The notes under the pieces were generated by a model. That model was not told where the DNA came from, did no database searches, and saw nothing but the letters and a program-made list of their open reading frames with translations. Below, piece by piece: positions 35,777-53,254 of a stretch of DNA of 64,000 nt. Within the stretch, counting starts at the first letter, position 1. The number at the start of each line of letters is the position of its first letter. Made by a program: the position numbers and the translations under genes. This stretch comes from Pseudomonas fluorescens (GTDB taxonomy: Bacteria > Pseudomonadota > Gammaproteobacteria > Pseudomonadales > Pseudomonadaceae), in assembly GCF_001902145.1 (NCBI RefSeq), contig NZ_MRST01000019.1, positions 62,001-126,000 of the forward strand, read 5' to 3'.

Positions 35777-36822
35777 GGGCTGTCCGTCTGCCCCACCGGC
35801 ACCAGATCAACAAGCTCGCGCACCAAGACAGTGGCGAAGCATCCGGCCGGCAGGACGAATTCCAATTGCAGAATGTCAGGCCCGGGATAATGCCACGTCA
35901 ACCCGCCAATGGGCAGTCGCAGAATGCGACGTTCCTGGCTCATTCCCGCCTTCACCAACCAATCACGTAGGTCTGCTTCGCCAGCGGCGACAGATTGTTC
36001 CAGCTCGTACGTAAGACCTTTCGCCGGCGAGTCGCCTTCGCCCCACTGCGGGCCGGTGGGATGCAGGTCCAGGATCGCCAGACGCGGGTCACTGCATTCA
36101 GCTTCCCCGGCCGGAAAAAAACTGCGACTGTCGGTAAACGCCAGCAGATCGCCAACTTGGGCACGCTGCCATGAACCGTCGGCGACGCGAGCCGCCAACA
36201 CTTGGTTGAACAGGTAACTGCGAGCCGTGGACAGCAAGCGCGAGCGCACGTTGCGCTGCTCGGGCAGGGCCTTGCGGGCAGCCCACTCGCGAGCATCCAC
36301 CACGTTGCCGCCGTTGTGGCCAAAACGCTGGGTGCCAAAATAATTGGGGATGCCGTGCCGGGCAATCAACTGCAGACGTGCGTCGATGGCAGCGGTGTCG
36401 CCGGCCAGTTGGGTCAGGCGCAAGGTGAAACCATTGGCCGAATGGGCCCCACGCTGCAACTTGCGCTTGTGACGGGCGGTTTTCAGGATCTTGAGGGTGT
36501 CGTTTTCCGCGCCGCTCATGTCCGGGTCGGCCTTGCCGGGCAATTGCACGCTGAACCACTGGCGGGTCAGGGCCTGACGATCCTTGAGCCCGGCATAGCT
36601 GACGGTGCGCAATGGCACCCCAGCAGCCTTGGCGATACGCCGTGCCGCTTCCTCAGTGTTCAAGCCGCGCTTTTCCACCCACAGCCACAGGTGCTCCCCA
36701 TCGCCGGTCAGCGGGATGTCCAGCACCTCATCAACCTGGAAGTCTTCGGCCGTGGCCTTCAGTACCGCGCTGCCCAGGGCCTCGCCATAGGCCCGCGGGC
36801 CCAGCAGTTGCAGGTCGTTCAT
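35764..36822 (-). CDS. truD: tRNA pseudouridine-13 synthase TruD
   Basis: This is a 352-residue synthase that makes pseudouridine 13 in tRNA-Glu. [15 protein letters not shown] [25 protein letters not shown] precedes the catalytic motif [19 protein letters not shown] with Asp near residue 80. [15 protein letters not shown] is the TruD signature. The C-terminal domain has [17 protein letters not shown]. Start overlaps the ispF stop by ATGA; the end overlaps surE. Confidence 0.94.
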
Positions 36823-37292
36823 GCGCGCAGCAACAAGGCGACGGAGTGCACCGCAATGCCCTCTTCACGACCGGTAAACCCGAGCTTTTCGGTGGTGGTG
36901 GCTTTCACGTTGACTTGATCCAATTCAATTTGAAGGTCTGCGGCGATCGCTGCGCGCATCGCTTCAATATAGGGGGCCATTTTCGGCGCCTGGGCGACGA
37001 TGGTGTTGTCGACGTTGCCGACCTTCCAGCCCTTGGCATGGATCAGGCCAACCACATGGCGCAGCAACACACGGCTGTCCGCGCCCTTGAAAGTGGGGTC
37101 GGTGTCCGGAAAGTGCTTGCCGATATCGCCTAATGCAGCCGCGCCGAGCAAGGCATCGCTCAAGGCGTGCAAGACCACGTCGCCGTCGGAATGAGCCAGC
37201 AACCCATGGTGGTGCGCAATGCGCACGCCGCCCAGGGTGATGAAATCGCCTTCAGCGAAACGGTGCACATCGTAGCCGTGGCCAATACGCAT
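36819..37292 (-). CDS. ispF: 2-C-methyl-D-erythritol 2,4-cyclodiphosphate synthase IspF
   Basis: This is a 157-residue MEP-pathway enzyme. [16 protein letters not shown] carries the zinc Asp and His at residues 8 and 10; [22 protein letters not shown] is the signature. The N-terminus aligns with other IspF proteins at MRIGHG, so the start is secure. Yet the base just before ATG is the end of a TTTTTTT run that terminates the upstream fghA transcript. The only SD-like bases (GGGGCG) are in the hairpin stem. Confidence 0.95.
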   Translation of the reverse strand: MRIGHGYDVHRFAEGDFITLGGVRIAHHHGLLAHSDGDVVLHALSDALLGAAALGDIGKHFPDTDPTFKGADSRVLLRHVVGLIHAKGWKVGNVDNTIVAQAPKMAPYIEAMRAAIAADLQIELDQVNVKATTTEKLGFTGREEGIAVHSVALLLRA

Positions 37293-37317
37293 AAAAAAAC
37301 GCCCCGATTTAATTCAG
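37291..37317 (-). terminator. fghA terminator abutting the ispF start codon
   Basis: In the minus strand, ACGCCC (from about 37322) pairs with GGGCGT around a TGAATTAAATCG loop and is followed by seven Ts (37293-37299). The ATG of ispF (37292-37290) comes directly after. It is about 30 nt after the fghA stop. Confidence 0.8.
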
Positions 37318-37346
37318 GGCGTGATTCTACCTACTTTTGCCTCAGA

Positions 37347-38192
37347 TTAACCGAGCAAAGCACGACCATGATGTCGCAAATGGTCTTCGATGAAGCTGGC
37401 GATAAAGAAGTAGCTGTGATCGTAGCCGGGCTGCAGGCGCAGTTCCAGCGGATGGTTGGCTGCCTTGGCCGCCTGCAGCAGGGCTTCGGGCTTTAGCTGA
37501 ACGGCGAGGAAATCGTCCCGATCGCCCTGGTCCACCAACAGCGGCAACTTTTCCGAGGCTTCGCTGATCAGCACGCAGGCATCCCATTCACGCCACTTCG
37601 AGCGCTCTTCACCCAAATAACGGGAAAAGGCTTTCTGGCCCCAGGGGCAGTCCATCGGGTTGTTGATCGGCGAAAACGCCGACACCGACAGGTAACGTCC
37701 AGGGTTGCGCAATGCACAGACCAGCGCACCGTGACCGCCCATGGAGTGGCCGCTGATGCCGCGTTTATCCGACGCAGGGAAATGCGCCTCCACCAGTGCC
37801 GGCAATTCCTGCACCACGTAGTCATGCATCCGATAGTGCTTGGCCCAGGGTTCCTGGGTGGCATTGAGGTAGAAGCCGGCGCCGAGGCCGAAGTCCCAGG
37901 CATTGTCCGGGTCGCCCGGCACGCCGGGGCCACGGGGACTGGTGTCCGGCGCGACGATAATCAAGCCCAGTTCGGCGGCCATGCGCTGGGCGCCAGCCTT
38001 CTGCATGAAGTTCTCATCGGTGCAGGTCAAGCCGGACAGCCAGTACAGCACCGGCAACTTGCCGCCCTGCTCTGCTTGCGGCGGCAGATAGACGGCGAAG
38101 GTCATGTCGCAACCGAGCACATCGGAATGATGCTTGTAGCGTTTATGCCAGCCGCCGAAGCTCTTCTGGCATGACAGGTTTTCCAGACTCAT
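37347..38192 (-). CDS. fghA: S-formylglutathione hydrolase
   Basis: This is a 281-residue esterase-D-type hydrolase that releases formate and glutathione from S-formylglutathione. The nucleophile elbow is [10 protein letters not shown] near residues 147-156; the acid and base are in [11 protein letters not shown] and [10 protein letters not shown]. It lies 8 bp from adhC on the same strand, so the two form the formaldehyde detoxification operon. A terminator follows before ispF. Confidence 0.95.
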   Translation of the reverse strand: MSLENLSCQKSFGGWHKRYKHHSDVLGCDMTFAVYLPPQAEQGGKLPVLYWLSGLTCTDENFMQKAGAQRMAAELGLIIVAPDTSPRGPGVPGDPDNAWDFGLGAGFYLNATQEPWAKHYRMHDYVVQELPALVEAHFPASDKRGISGHSMGGHGALVCALRNPGRYLSVSAFSPINNPMDCPWGQKAFSRYLGEERSKWREWDACVLISEASEKLPLLVDQGDRDDFLAVQLKPEALLQAAKAANHPLELRLQPGYDHSYFFIASFIEDHLRHHGRALLG

Positions 38193-38200
38193 GGCCGACC

Positions 38201-39331
<1,131 letters not shown>

Positions 39332-39422
39332 TTAAAAACTGAGCTGATGAGTGTAAAACATGGCTCAGTGATTAATAATCCAGCCAAAAGCAAAACTTTA
39401 TTGCTGCACAGGGATAATCGAT

Positions 39423-40328
39423 ATGCTGGAAAATCGCTGGGAAGGCATCGATGAGTTTGTCGCCGTGGCCGAATGCAGCCAGTTCACGGCGGCAGCCGAG
39501 CGGCTAGGGGTATCTTCGTCGCATATCAGCCGGCAGGTGGCGCGCCTGGAAGAGCGGCTGCAGACGCGATTGCTGTATCGCAGTACGCGCAAGGTGACGC
39601 TGACCGAAGCCGGCCAGACCTTCCTGCAGCACTGCCAGCGTTTGCAGGACGGCCGCGAAGAAGCGCTGCGCGCAGTGGGCGACCTCACTAGCGAGCCCAA
39701 GGGCATGTTGCGCATGACCTGCGCAGTGGCTTATGGCGAGCGCTTTATCGTGCCGCTGGTCACGCGGTTCATGGGGTTGTATCCGCAGCTACGCGTGGAT
39801 ATAGAACTGACGAATCGCCAGTTGGATCTGGTGCATGAAGGCCTCGATATGGCCATTCGCCTGGGTCGCTTACAAGACTCTCGCATGGTTGCCAGTCGCC
39901 TGGCTCCTCGACGCATGTACTTGTGTGCGTCGCCGTCCTACCTTGCGCGCTATGGTCGACCGCATAGCTTGTCGGAATTGAGCCGGCATAACTGCCTGAT
40001 TGGCAGCTCTGACATTTGGCAACTGGCCCAGGACGGGCGGGAGTTCTCCCAACGCGTGCAAGGCAACTGGCGCTGCAACAGTGGGCAGGCAGTGCTGGAT
40101 GCTGCGTTGCAAGGCGCGGGGCTGTGCCAACTGCCGGACTATTACGTGTTGGAGCACTTGCACAGTGGTGCGCTGGTGTCGTTATTGGAGGCGCATCAGC
40201 CACCGAATACGGCGGTCTGGGCGTTGTATCCGCAGCAACGGCATTTGTCGCCTAAAGTACGCAAGCTGGTGGACTATCTTAAAAAAGGCCTTTCAGAAAG
40301 GGCGGAATACCAACCACCTACAACTTAA
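39423..40328 (+). CDS. LysR-family transcriptional regulator next to the formaldehyde operon
   Basis: This is a 301-residue regulator. The N-terminal winged HTH is WEGIDEFVAVAECSQFTAAA followed by LGVSSSHISRQVARLEERLQ (residues about 27-46). The C-terminal two-lobe effector domain holds LRVDIELTNRQLDLVHEGLD and LGRLQDSRMVASRLAPRRM. It is divergent from adhC across 109 bp, the classic geometry for a LysR gene controlling its neighbour. Control of adhC-fghA is likely but not proved. The same neighbour order occurs in P. aeruginosa. Confidence 0.9.
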   Translation: MLENRWEGIDEFVAVAECSQFTAAAERLGVSSSHISRQVARLEERLQTRLLYRSTRKVTLTEAGQTFLQHCQRLQDGREEALRAVGDLTSEPKGMLRMTCAVAYGERFIVPLVTRFMGLYPQLRVDIELTNRQLDLVHEGLDMAIRLGRLQDSRMVASRLAPRRMYLCASPSYLARYGRPHSLSELSRHNCLIGSSDIWQLAQDGREFSQRVQGNWRCNSGQAVLDAALQGAGLCQLPDYYVLEHLHSGALVSLLEAHQPPNTAVWALYPQQRHLSPKVRKLVDYLKKGLSERAEYQPPTT

Positions 40329-40353
40329 GCCCAAACACAACTCCACGCCCACA

Positions 40354-40377
40354 GCAACTGTCAACTATGACAGTTGC
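40354..40377. repeat. 24-bp perfect palindrome upstream of the unrecognised gene
   Basis: GCAACTGTCA (40354-40363), ACTA, then TGACAGTTGC (40368-40377): 10-bp arms with a 4-bp loop. There is no T-run, so a protein-binding operator is more likely than a terminator. Confidence 0.7.
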
Positions 40378-40489
40378 CATTCTGGGTCAGTGATGTTTTT
40401 CTAAAGCGGCCCAGCAGAACATATTTAAAAGAGTTGTTAGACCGTACTTGTTGGCTGGAGCATCCATTCATCCGGAGAGGACTAATAAC

Positions 40490-40942
40490 ATGAACAGCCA
40501 AAATACGCAAAGATGCAAAGACTATCTTGCCCAGCACCCACTGAATAGCCAACAGCCAAATACCAAGACTACCGGTTCGGCCCAGTCTACGTTCAGCTAC
40601 GCTACGACACTGAACACCGACCAAGTATTACTGGAGAATTCCGGCGACTTAAGTTTAATAAGAGTATTTTTCGAACTTGACGCCGATGGGCAAAGCTACC
40701 ATTCAGAACTAAGCATTCTGTCAGCGGGCGAACCTTTTAAAACTGGAATTTTCGACCTATATGAACACCCCAACATCGTGATTTTCAGCGTGTTCTCTAG
40801 CTATGTTCACGCCCAAATAAACAGTGGTCACTTATGTTTGGTCGTTGACGATAAAAAAATAGAAGGCATTGTTCTCGGAGGAAGCACTATCACTAAGGCC
40901 GACTATCATGTCAATGCGCACTTCAACCTCACAAAGCCCTAA
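40490..40942 (+). CDS. Unrecognised 150-aa protein, possibly lineage-specific
   Basis: The start is ATG 40490 with GGAGAGG 10 nt upstream. No signal peptide or membrane segment is visible. A Gln/Asn-rich N-terminus of about 40 residues leads to alternating strand-like segments: LSLIRVFFELDADGQSYHSEL, PNIVIFSVFSSYVHAQINSG, LCLVVDDKKIEGIVLGGSTI. This suggests a beta-rich fold. I do not recognise the family. Codon use is clearly AT-richer than its neighbours (ATA, AAA, TTA and TTT are frequent). In P. aeruginosa no such gene is known to me between the lysR and ispD genes. The gap of 168 bp after it holds nothing I can name. Confidence 0.65.
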   Translation: MNSQNTQRCKDYLAQHPLNSQQPNTKTTGSAQSTFSYATTLNTDQVLLENSGDLSLIRVFFELDADGQSYHSELSILSAGEPFKTGIFDLYEHPNIVIFSVFSSYVHAQINSGHLCLVVDDKKIEGIVLGGSTITKADYHVNAHFNLTKP

Positions 40943-41110
40943 CATAGATTGAAGCCTACCCAGTCAGAAACTCTGATCACTTCAGTTGCGAGGCTGTGTC
41001 CATTGTCGCTAATGGGCACTTTAAAATTAGCAACGACTAAACTATAAAGCCTCGATATACCCGAGCCCACCCCTCTCATAACACCAACACAGGTAAATGA
41101 CGAACCGTCA

Positions 41111-41815
41111 TCACCGGTTGATCCATCGCAGCCGCAGCCATTCGAGGTCTTCGGGGCGGGTGACCTTGATGTTGTCCGCACGCCCTTCGATCAGGCGCGG
41201 CGCCTGGCCGGACCATTCCATCGCCGAAGCCTCGTCGGTGATCACCGCATCGGCTACCAGGCTGTCGGCCAAGGCGCGATGCAAGGCGCCCAGGCGGAAC
41301 ATCTGCGGCGTGTAAGCCTGCCAGATCAGGCTGCGATCAATGGTGTCCACCACACGGCCGTGCTTGTCGACACGTTTGAGGGTGTCGCGCGCCGGCACCG
41401 CCAGCAGGCCGCCTACCGGATCGTCAGCCAGTTCCGCCAACAATTTGTCGAGGTCATCACGGCTCAAGTTAGGTCGCGCAGCGTCATGCACCAACACCCA
41501 GTCTTCATCACTGGCGCCCAGGGCATTGAGTTGCAGCAGCGCATTGAGTACCGAGCCGGAACGTTCCGAGCCCCCGTCGGCACGCTGGATACGCGGGTCA
41601 TTGGCGCATGCCAAGGTGGGCCAATAAGGATCGTCAATTGCAAGACTGACCACCAGGCCCTTGAGGCATGGATGGTCGAGAAAACAGCCGAGGCTGTGTT
41701 CGAGAATAGTGCGCCCGCCCAATTGCAGGTATTGCTTGGGACGGTCCGCAGCCATACGGGCACCGACGCCCGCAGCAGGAATCACGGCCCAGAAGGCCGG
41801 TAAATCGTGGTTCAT
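41111..41815 (-). CDS. ispD: 2-C-methyl-D-erythritol 4-phosphate cytidylyltransferase IspD
   Basis: This is a 234-residue MEP-pathway enzyme. AVIPAAGVGARMAADRPKQYLQLGG is the nucleotide-binding loop with Arg and Lys at residues about 20 and 27. WVLVHDAARPNLSRDDLDKL and DTLKRVDKHGRVVDTIDR follow. ATGA overlap with ftsB places it in an ftsB-ispD operon. Confidence 0.95.
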   Translation of the reverse strand: MNHDLPAFWAVIPAAGVGARMAADRPKQYLQLGGRTILEHSLGCFLDHPCLKGLVVSLAIDDPYWPTLACANDPRIQRADGGSERSGSVLNALLQLNALGASDEDWVLVHDAARPNLSRDDLDKLLAELADDPVGGLLAVPARDTLKRVDKHGRVVDTIDRSLIWQAYTPQMFRLGALHRALADSLVADAVITDEASAMEWSGQAPRLIEGRADNIKVTRPEDLEWLRLRWINR

Positions 41816-42090
41816 TGGGCCAACTGGTAGAGGGTCTCGCCCTCCTTGACCATGCCCAACTCATGACGAGCCCGCTCTTCAACGGTCTCCGTACCTTTTT
41901 TCAGCTCAAGCACTTCGGCATCGAGGACGCGATTACGCTCCAGCAGGCGTTCGTTTTCGGCACGCTGGTCGGCAATTTGCTGGGTCAACTCTTCCACCTG
42001 CGCAAAGCTGCCATTACCGACCCATAGGCGGTACTGCAGGCCAGCCAGCAACAAGAGCAAGACGAGGAACAACCAATTGGGACTGCGCAT
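41812..42090 (-). CDS. ftsB: Cell division protein FtsB
   Basis: This is a 92-residue bitopic division protein. The membrane helix is WLFLVLLLLLAGLQYRLWV (residues 5-23). A periplasmic coiled coil follows (EELTQQIADQRAENERLLERNRVLDAEVLEL), then the conserved ERARHELGMVKEGETLYQL. ATG 42090 (MRSPNW) fits homologues; 42108 is the alternative. It works with FtsL and FtsQ at the septum. It is downstream of eno and overlaps ispD by ATGA. Confidence 0.92.
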   Translation of the reverse strand: MRSPNWLFLVLLLLLAGLQYRLWVGNGSFAQVEELTQQIADQRAENERLLERNRVLDAEVLELKKGTETVEERARHELGMVKEGETLYQLAQ

Positions 42091-42154
42091 CGAAATCCGG
42101 GTATCCATTGAATAAAGACAGTCATGCAAACCTTTTGCAGCAACTGATAGCACA

Positions 42155-42175
42155 AAGCCTGGAAAAACCAGGCTT
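42155..42175 (-). terminator. Hairpin downstream of eno
   Basis: On the minus strand AAGCCTGG, loop TTTTT, CCAGGCTT makes an 8-bp perfect stem followed by only TTTG. It lies about 90 nt after the eno stop and before ftsB, so it is a weak terminator or processing signal. Confidence 0.5.
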
Positions 42176-42261
42176 GCGCTTGTCAGTCAGCAGATTAGCG
42201 CCGAAATTCACACTTCCGTGAGATTTCTGACGCAATCCGCCGACTTTTTACCATTTACTGC

Positions 42262-43673
<1,412 letters not shown>

Positions 43674-43708
43674 GTAAAGCGTGGGAAATTCTACCGGAGA
43701 AATGCCAG

Positions 43709-46212
<2,504 letters not shown>

Positions 46213-46464
46213 TTAAAGCGGTCCGAGCCGCCGGGGAAAGCGAAGGAAGGCCGAAGCCCCCGATCACCTGCATTAATCACAGTGCACCTTTCAAAAAAAC
46301 CGCCGCGTTGTGACAGACCAGCAATGAAGCACCGGTACGTTGATCGCTACACATTTTTTGGAATCGCCCAGCAAAGACTGCTTGGTAATCGGCAACGACT
46401 GCGATTCAGGCGAATCCACAGAAGTTGTATCAAGAAGGGAGCGTAGTCTACCGGAAAGGCGCTA

Positions 46465-47784
46465 TCAGCTCAAACCTTGATCGCAGGTCTGTGGCAACCA
46501 ATCCAATTGCACCTCACCCACCGACCTGGACCATGCCCCCGCAACGCTTGGCACAGCCAGCAATTGCTCGCCCCGATAGACCAGCGGCAATCTGCCACGG
46601 GCGAAGCCCGGCATGCCACTTTCATTCAGTAAACGCTTGAGATCCCGCCGGCCTCGGCCCGGGACGTCGATGATTTCGCCACCCTGGCGATAACGAACCT
46701 CCAGCGGGCCTTCGGGGGCCTTGCCGATAAATCTCAGTTGACCATTGCCCGTTAACTCTAGTGGATCTTGCGGATCGGGCCAGCTCACCGATGCGTCGGA
46801 AAACTCCGACCATGTTGAGGGCAACCACCAGATGCGTTCACCGCTACGCTGTATTTGGCCGTCGGCCAGGCGCCACAGAGGCTGTGCGTCACTCTTGGCA
46901 TCGCGCAGGGCATGCCAACCGGCCCAATGATCGCTGTCGGGCAAACGAGTCAGCGGAGTCAGCCAATGCCGCAGGGCGTTGCGCTGGCGCGCATCGGACA
47001 ATTCGCGCAATGGTTCAAGCGCCAGGGACAGCAGAGGCAACCAGGGAAAAGCCGAAGGCTGATCGGCGCTCCGCAGGTCCATCACCGCCAACTCGTCGAG
47101 CAACCCTTGAGCCTCAGCCATGTGTTCAGCCGTGCGAGCCAAGTGGATGATCGCCTGTGGCCAGCGCTCCGTCAGAGTAGGGAGTACACGGTGACGCAGG
47201 TAATTGCGGGAAAACCGTGGATCAACGTTGGAGGGATCTTCGATCCATTGCAACTGATGATGTTGCGCGTAGGCTTCCAGCTCGCTACGGGAAAATGCCA
47301 ACAACGGCCGCACCAAGTGACCCCGCGCTAAGGGGCGATGCTCAGGCATAGCCGTCAGCCCTCGCACACCGGCGCCACGCAGCAGGCGAAACAGCAGGGT
47401 TTCGGCTTGATCGTCGCGATGCTGGCCGATGAAAAGCACCTCCCCTGCCCCCATGACCTGCATGAACGCTTGGTAGCGCGCATCGCGGGCCGCCCGCTCA
47501 AGACTCGCGCCAGGCATGACCTGCACGCGCATGACGCGCAGGGGGACCTCCAGGCTGTCGCAGACCGATTGGCAATGAGCAGGCCACGCATCAGCAGCAG
47601 CTTGCAGACCATGGTGGACATGGACAGCGCTGAGGGACGGTAATGTTTCGGATTTTGCCAGGGTAGCCAGAAGATGCAGCAGCACGGTGGAATCGAGCCC
47701 GCCGGAGAAAGCGATATGCCACGCCGGGGCGTTGCGCCAGGGGGACAGGGCTTGCAGGCATTTGGCGGATAAGCTGGGTGTCAT
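46465..47784 (-). CDS. tilS: tRNA(Ile)-lysidine synthetase TilS
   Basis: This is a 439-residue enzyme that places lysidine on C34 of tRNA-Ile(CAU). The ATP pyrophosphatase motif FSGGLDSTVLLHLLATL is near residues 24-40; GQHRDDQAETLLFRLLRGAGV follows. The C-terminal TilS domain starts near residue 290. ATG 47784 (MTPSLSAKCL) is chosen over an upstream frame to 47832 lacking homology; its SD is weak. The gene is downstream of accA with a REPIN between. Confidence 0.93.
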   Translation of the reverse strand: MTPSLSAKCLQALSPWRNAPAWHIAFSGGLDSTVLLHLLATLAKSETLPSLSAVHVHHGLQAAADAWPAHCQSVCDSLEVPLRVMRVQVMPGASLERAARDARYQAFMQVMGAGEVLFIGQHRDDQAETLLFRLLRGAGVRGLTAMPEHRPLARGHLVRPLLAFSRSELEAYAQHHQLQWIEDPSNVDPRFSRNYLRHRVLPTLTERWPQAIIHLARTAEHMAEAQGLLDELAVMDLRSADQPSAFPWLPLLSLALEPLRELSDARQRNALRHWLTPLTRLPDSDHWAGWHALRDAKSDAQPLWRLADGQIQRSGERIWWLPSTWSEFSDASVSWPDPQDPLELTGNGQLRFIGKAPEGPLEVRYRQGGEIIDVPGRGRRDLKRLLNESGMPGFARGRLPLVYRGEQLLAVPSVAGAWSRSVGEVQLDWLPQTCDQGLS

Positions 47785-47837
47785 GACAAAGTACCGCCAT
47801 TCATCTGGAATGAAATAAACCAGCCTGCACAAAACAA

Positions 47838-47929
47838 ATGTGGGAGCGGGCTTGCTCGCGAATACGGATTGTCAGCCACTGTATATGTGTCTGATACACC
47901 GCTTTCGCGAGCAAGCCCGCTCCCACATT
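47838..47929. repeat. REPIN, family C, between accA and tilS
   Basis: Arms ATGTGGGAGCGGGCTTGCTC and GAGCAAGCCCGCTCCCACAT enclose a spacer with GTATATGTGTCTGATACACC. It lies about 18 bp after the accA stop on the minus strand, a position where it could stabilise the accA 3' end. Confidence 0.88.
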
Positions 47930-47946
47930 TTAGTACTACGTCGCTC

Positions 47947-48894
47947 TTAGAGGCCGTAGCTCATCAGGCGCTCATAACGACGAGCCAGCAGCGCTTCGTT
48001 ATCCAGCTTCTTGAGCATCGCCAGTTGCGAACCCAACTCGGCACGGATGGTCGCAGCGGCGGCAGCCGGGTCACGGTGGGCGCCGCCCAGTGGCTCGGCG
48101 ATGACCTTGTCCACGATACCCAGGCCTTTGAGGCGATCGGCGGTGATGCCCATGGCTTCGGCAGCGTCCGGCGCCTTTTCGGCGGTTTTCCACAGGATCG
48201 AGGCACAACCTTCCGGCGAGATCACTGCGTAGGTCGAGTACTGCAACATGTTCAGTTGGTCGCAGACACCAATGGCCAGCGCACCGCCGGAACCACCTTC
48301 ACCGATCACGGTGGCGATGATCGGGGTTTTCAGGCGGGCCATGACGCGCAGGTTCCAGGCAATCGCTTCGCTCTGGTTGCGCTCTTCGGCGTCGATACCC
48401 GGGTAGGCACCCGGCGTGTCGATGAAGGTCAGGATCGGCATCTTGAAGCGCTCGGCCATCTCCATCAGGCGGCACGCCTTGCGATAGCCTTCCGGGCGCG
48501 GCATGCCGAAGTTGCGGCGTACTTTCTCGCGCACTTCACGGCCTTTCTGGTGACCGATCACCATCACCGGCTGGTCGTCCAGGCGAGCGATACCGCCCAC
48601 GATGGCTGCGTCGTCGGAGAAGTGGCGGTCGCCATGCAACTCGTCGAACTCGGTGAAGATGTGCTCGATGTAGTCCAGGGTGTAGGGACGGCGCGGGTGG
48701 CGAGCCAGGCGCGCGATCTGCCAGCTGGTCAACTTGCCGAAGATGTCTTCGGTGAGCGTGCTGCTCTTGTCTTGCAGGCGAGCGATTTCATCACCGATGT
48801 TCAGCGAATTGTCATTGCCGACCAGGCGCAGCTCTTCGATCTTGGCTTGCAGGTCAGCGATCGGCTGTTCGAAATCAAGAAAATTCGGGTTCAT
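47947..48894 (-). CDS. accA: Acetyl-CoA carboxylase carboxyltransferase subunit alpha AccA
   Basis: This is a 315-residue subunit that with AccD makes malonyl-CoA for fatty acid synthesis. [20 protein letters not shown] is the usual start; ATG 48894 is chosen over 48921. [26 protein letters not shown] and [20 protein letters not shown] are crotonase-fold motifs; [15 protein letters not shown] completes the oxyanion site. It is downstream of dnaE, 129 bp apart. Confidence 0.96.
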   Translation of the reverse strand: MNPNFLDFEQPIADLQAKIEELRLVGNDNSLNIGDEIARLQDKSSTLTEDIFGKLTSWQIARLARHPRRPYTLDYIEHIFTEFDELHGDRHFSDDAAIVGGIARLDDQPVMVIGHQKGREVREKVRRNFGMPRPEGYRKACRLMEMAERFKMPILTFIDTPGAYPGIDAEERNQSEAIAWNLRVMARLKTPIIATVIGEGGSGGALAIGVCDQLNMLQYSTYAVISPEGCASILWKTAEKAPDAAEAMGITADRLKGLGIVDKVIAEPLGGAHRDPAAAAATIRAELGSQLAMLKKLDNEALLARRYERLMSYGL

Positions 48895-49023
48895 AAGCGT
48901 CCGTCTTGGGTCGACGGCCAAGGGGTGCCTGGCCAGCCGGTTGTCTATTCGCGCCCTACCTTAAGGGAGAGGCGCGTTTAGGTCGAGATTAAATGTTTAG
49001 TCGAGATCAGATCTATCTGACCG

Positions 49024-52545
<3,522 letters not shown>

Positions 52546-52576
52546 AGTGATCCTGTCTTGATACATGAAAACAACA

Positions 52577-52598
52577 AGGCCCGGATTGTACCGGGCCT
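52577..52598 (-). terminator. Weak terminator between rnhB and dnaE
   Basis: AGGCCCGG (52577-52584) pairs perfectly with CCGGGCCT (52591-52598). On the minus strand it is followed by TGTTGTTTT. It could terminate rnhB transcripts partly, so dnaE may need its own promoter. Confidence 0.6.
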
Positions 52599-52621
52599 GG
52601 GTAAAAACATCAGCCTTGCTG

Positions 52622-53254
52622 CTAAACCTCGATCAGACTTTCACGGGCCTCATAAGCCTGGCGTACCGGGGCAAACGAGCGGCGATGGATCGGGGTGGGA
52701 CCGAGCCGAGCCAGGGCTTCCAGATGAACGGGCGTCGGGTAGCCTTTATGGCCACCAATTCCGTAGCCGGGATAGATCAATTCGAACGCGGCCATTTCAC
52801 GGTCGCGGCTGACCTTGGCCAGGATCGAGGCGGCGGCAATGGCGGGAACCTTGCTATCGCCCTTGACCACCGCTTCGGACGGCATCGTCAGCTTGGGGCA
52901 GCGGTTACCGTCGATCATCGCCATTTTCGGGGTGATGTGCAGCCCTTCCACAGCGCGCTGCATCGCCAGCATGGTGGCGTGCAGGATATTCAGCTCGTCG
53001 ATTTCTTCGACTTCAGCCCGGGCGATATGCCAGCTCAGGGCCTTTTCACAGATCTCGTCATAGAGCTTTTCGCGACGGGCTTCGGTGAGCTTCTTCGAAT
53101 CGTTGAGCCCCAGGATCGGGCGGTTCGGATCAAGGATCACCGCCGCCGTGACCACTGCGCCACACAGCGGGCCGCGCCCGACTTCGTCAACACCCGCCAC
53201 CAGTTCGTGGGCTTGGGCAACGAGGCTGAAATCCAGGCCCATTTGCATGGTCAT
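52622..53254 (-). CDS. rnhB: Ribonuclease HII
   Basis: This is a 210-residue nuclease that removes RNA from RNA:DNA hybrids, including single ribonucleotides. [22 protein letters not shown] holds the first two acidic residues (DE); [16 protein letters not shown] and [17 protein letters not shown] give the rest. ATG 53254 overlaps the lpxB stop by ATGA; the in-frame ATG 53248 is also possible. Confidence 0.95.
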   Translation of the reverse strand: MTMQMGLDFSLVAQAHELVAGVDEVGRGPLCGAVVTAAVILDPNRPILGLNDSKKLTEARREKLYDEICEKALSWHIARAEVEEIDELNILHATMLAMQRAVEGLHITPKMAMIDGNRCPKLTMPSEAVVKGDSKVPAIAAASILAKVSRDREMAAFELIYPGYGIGGHKGYPTPVHLEALARLGPTPIHRRSFAPVRQAYEARESLIEV

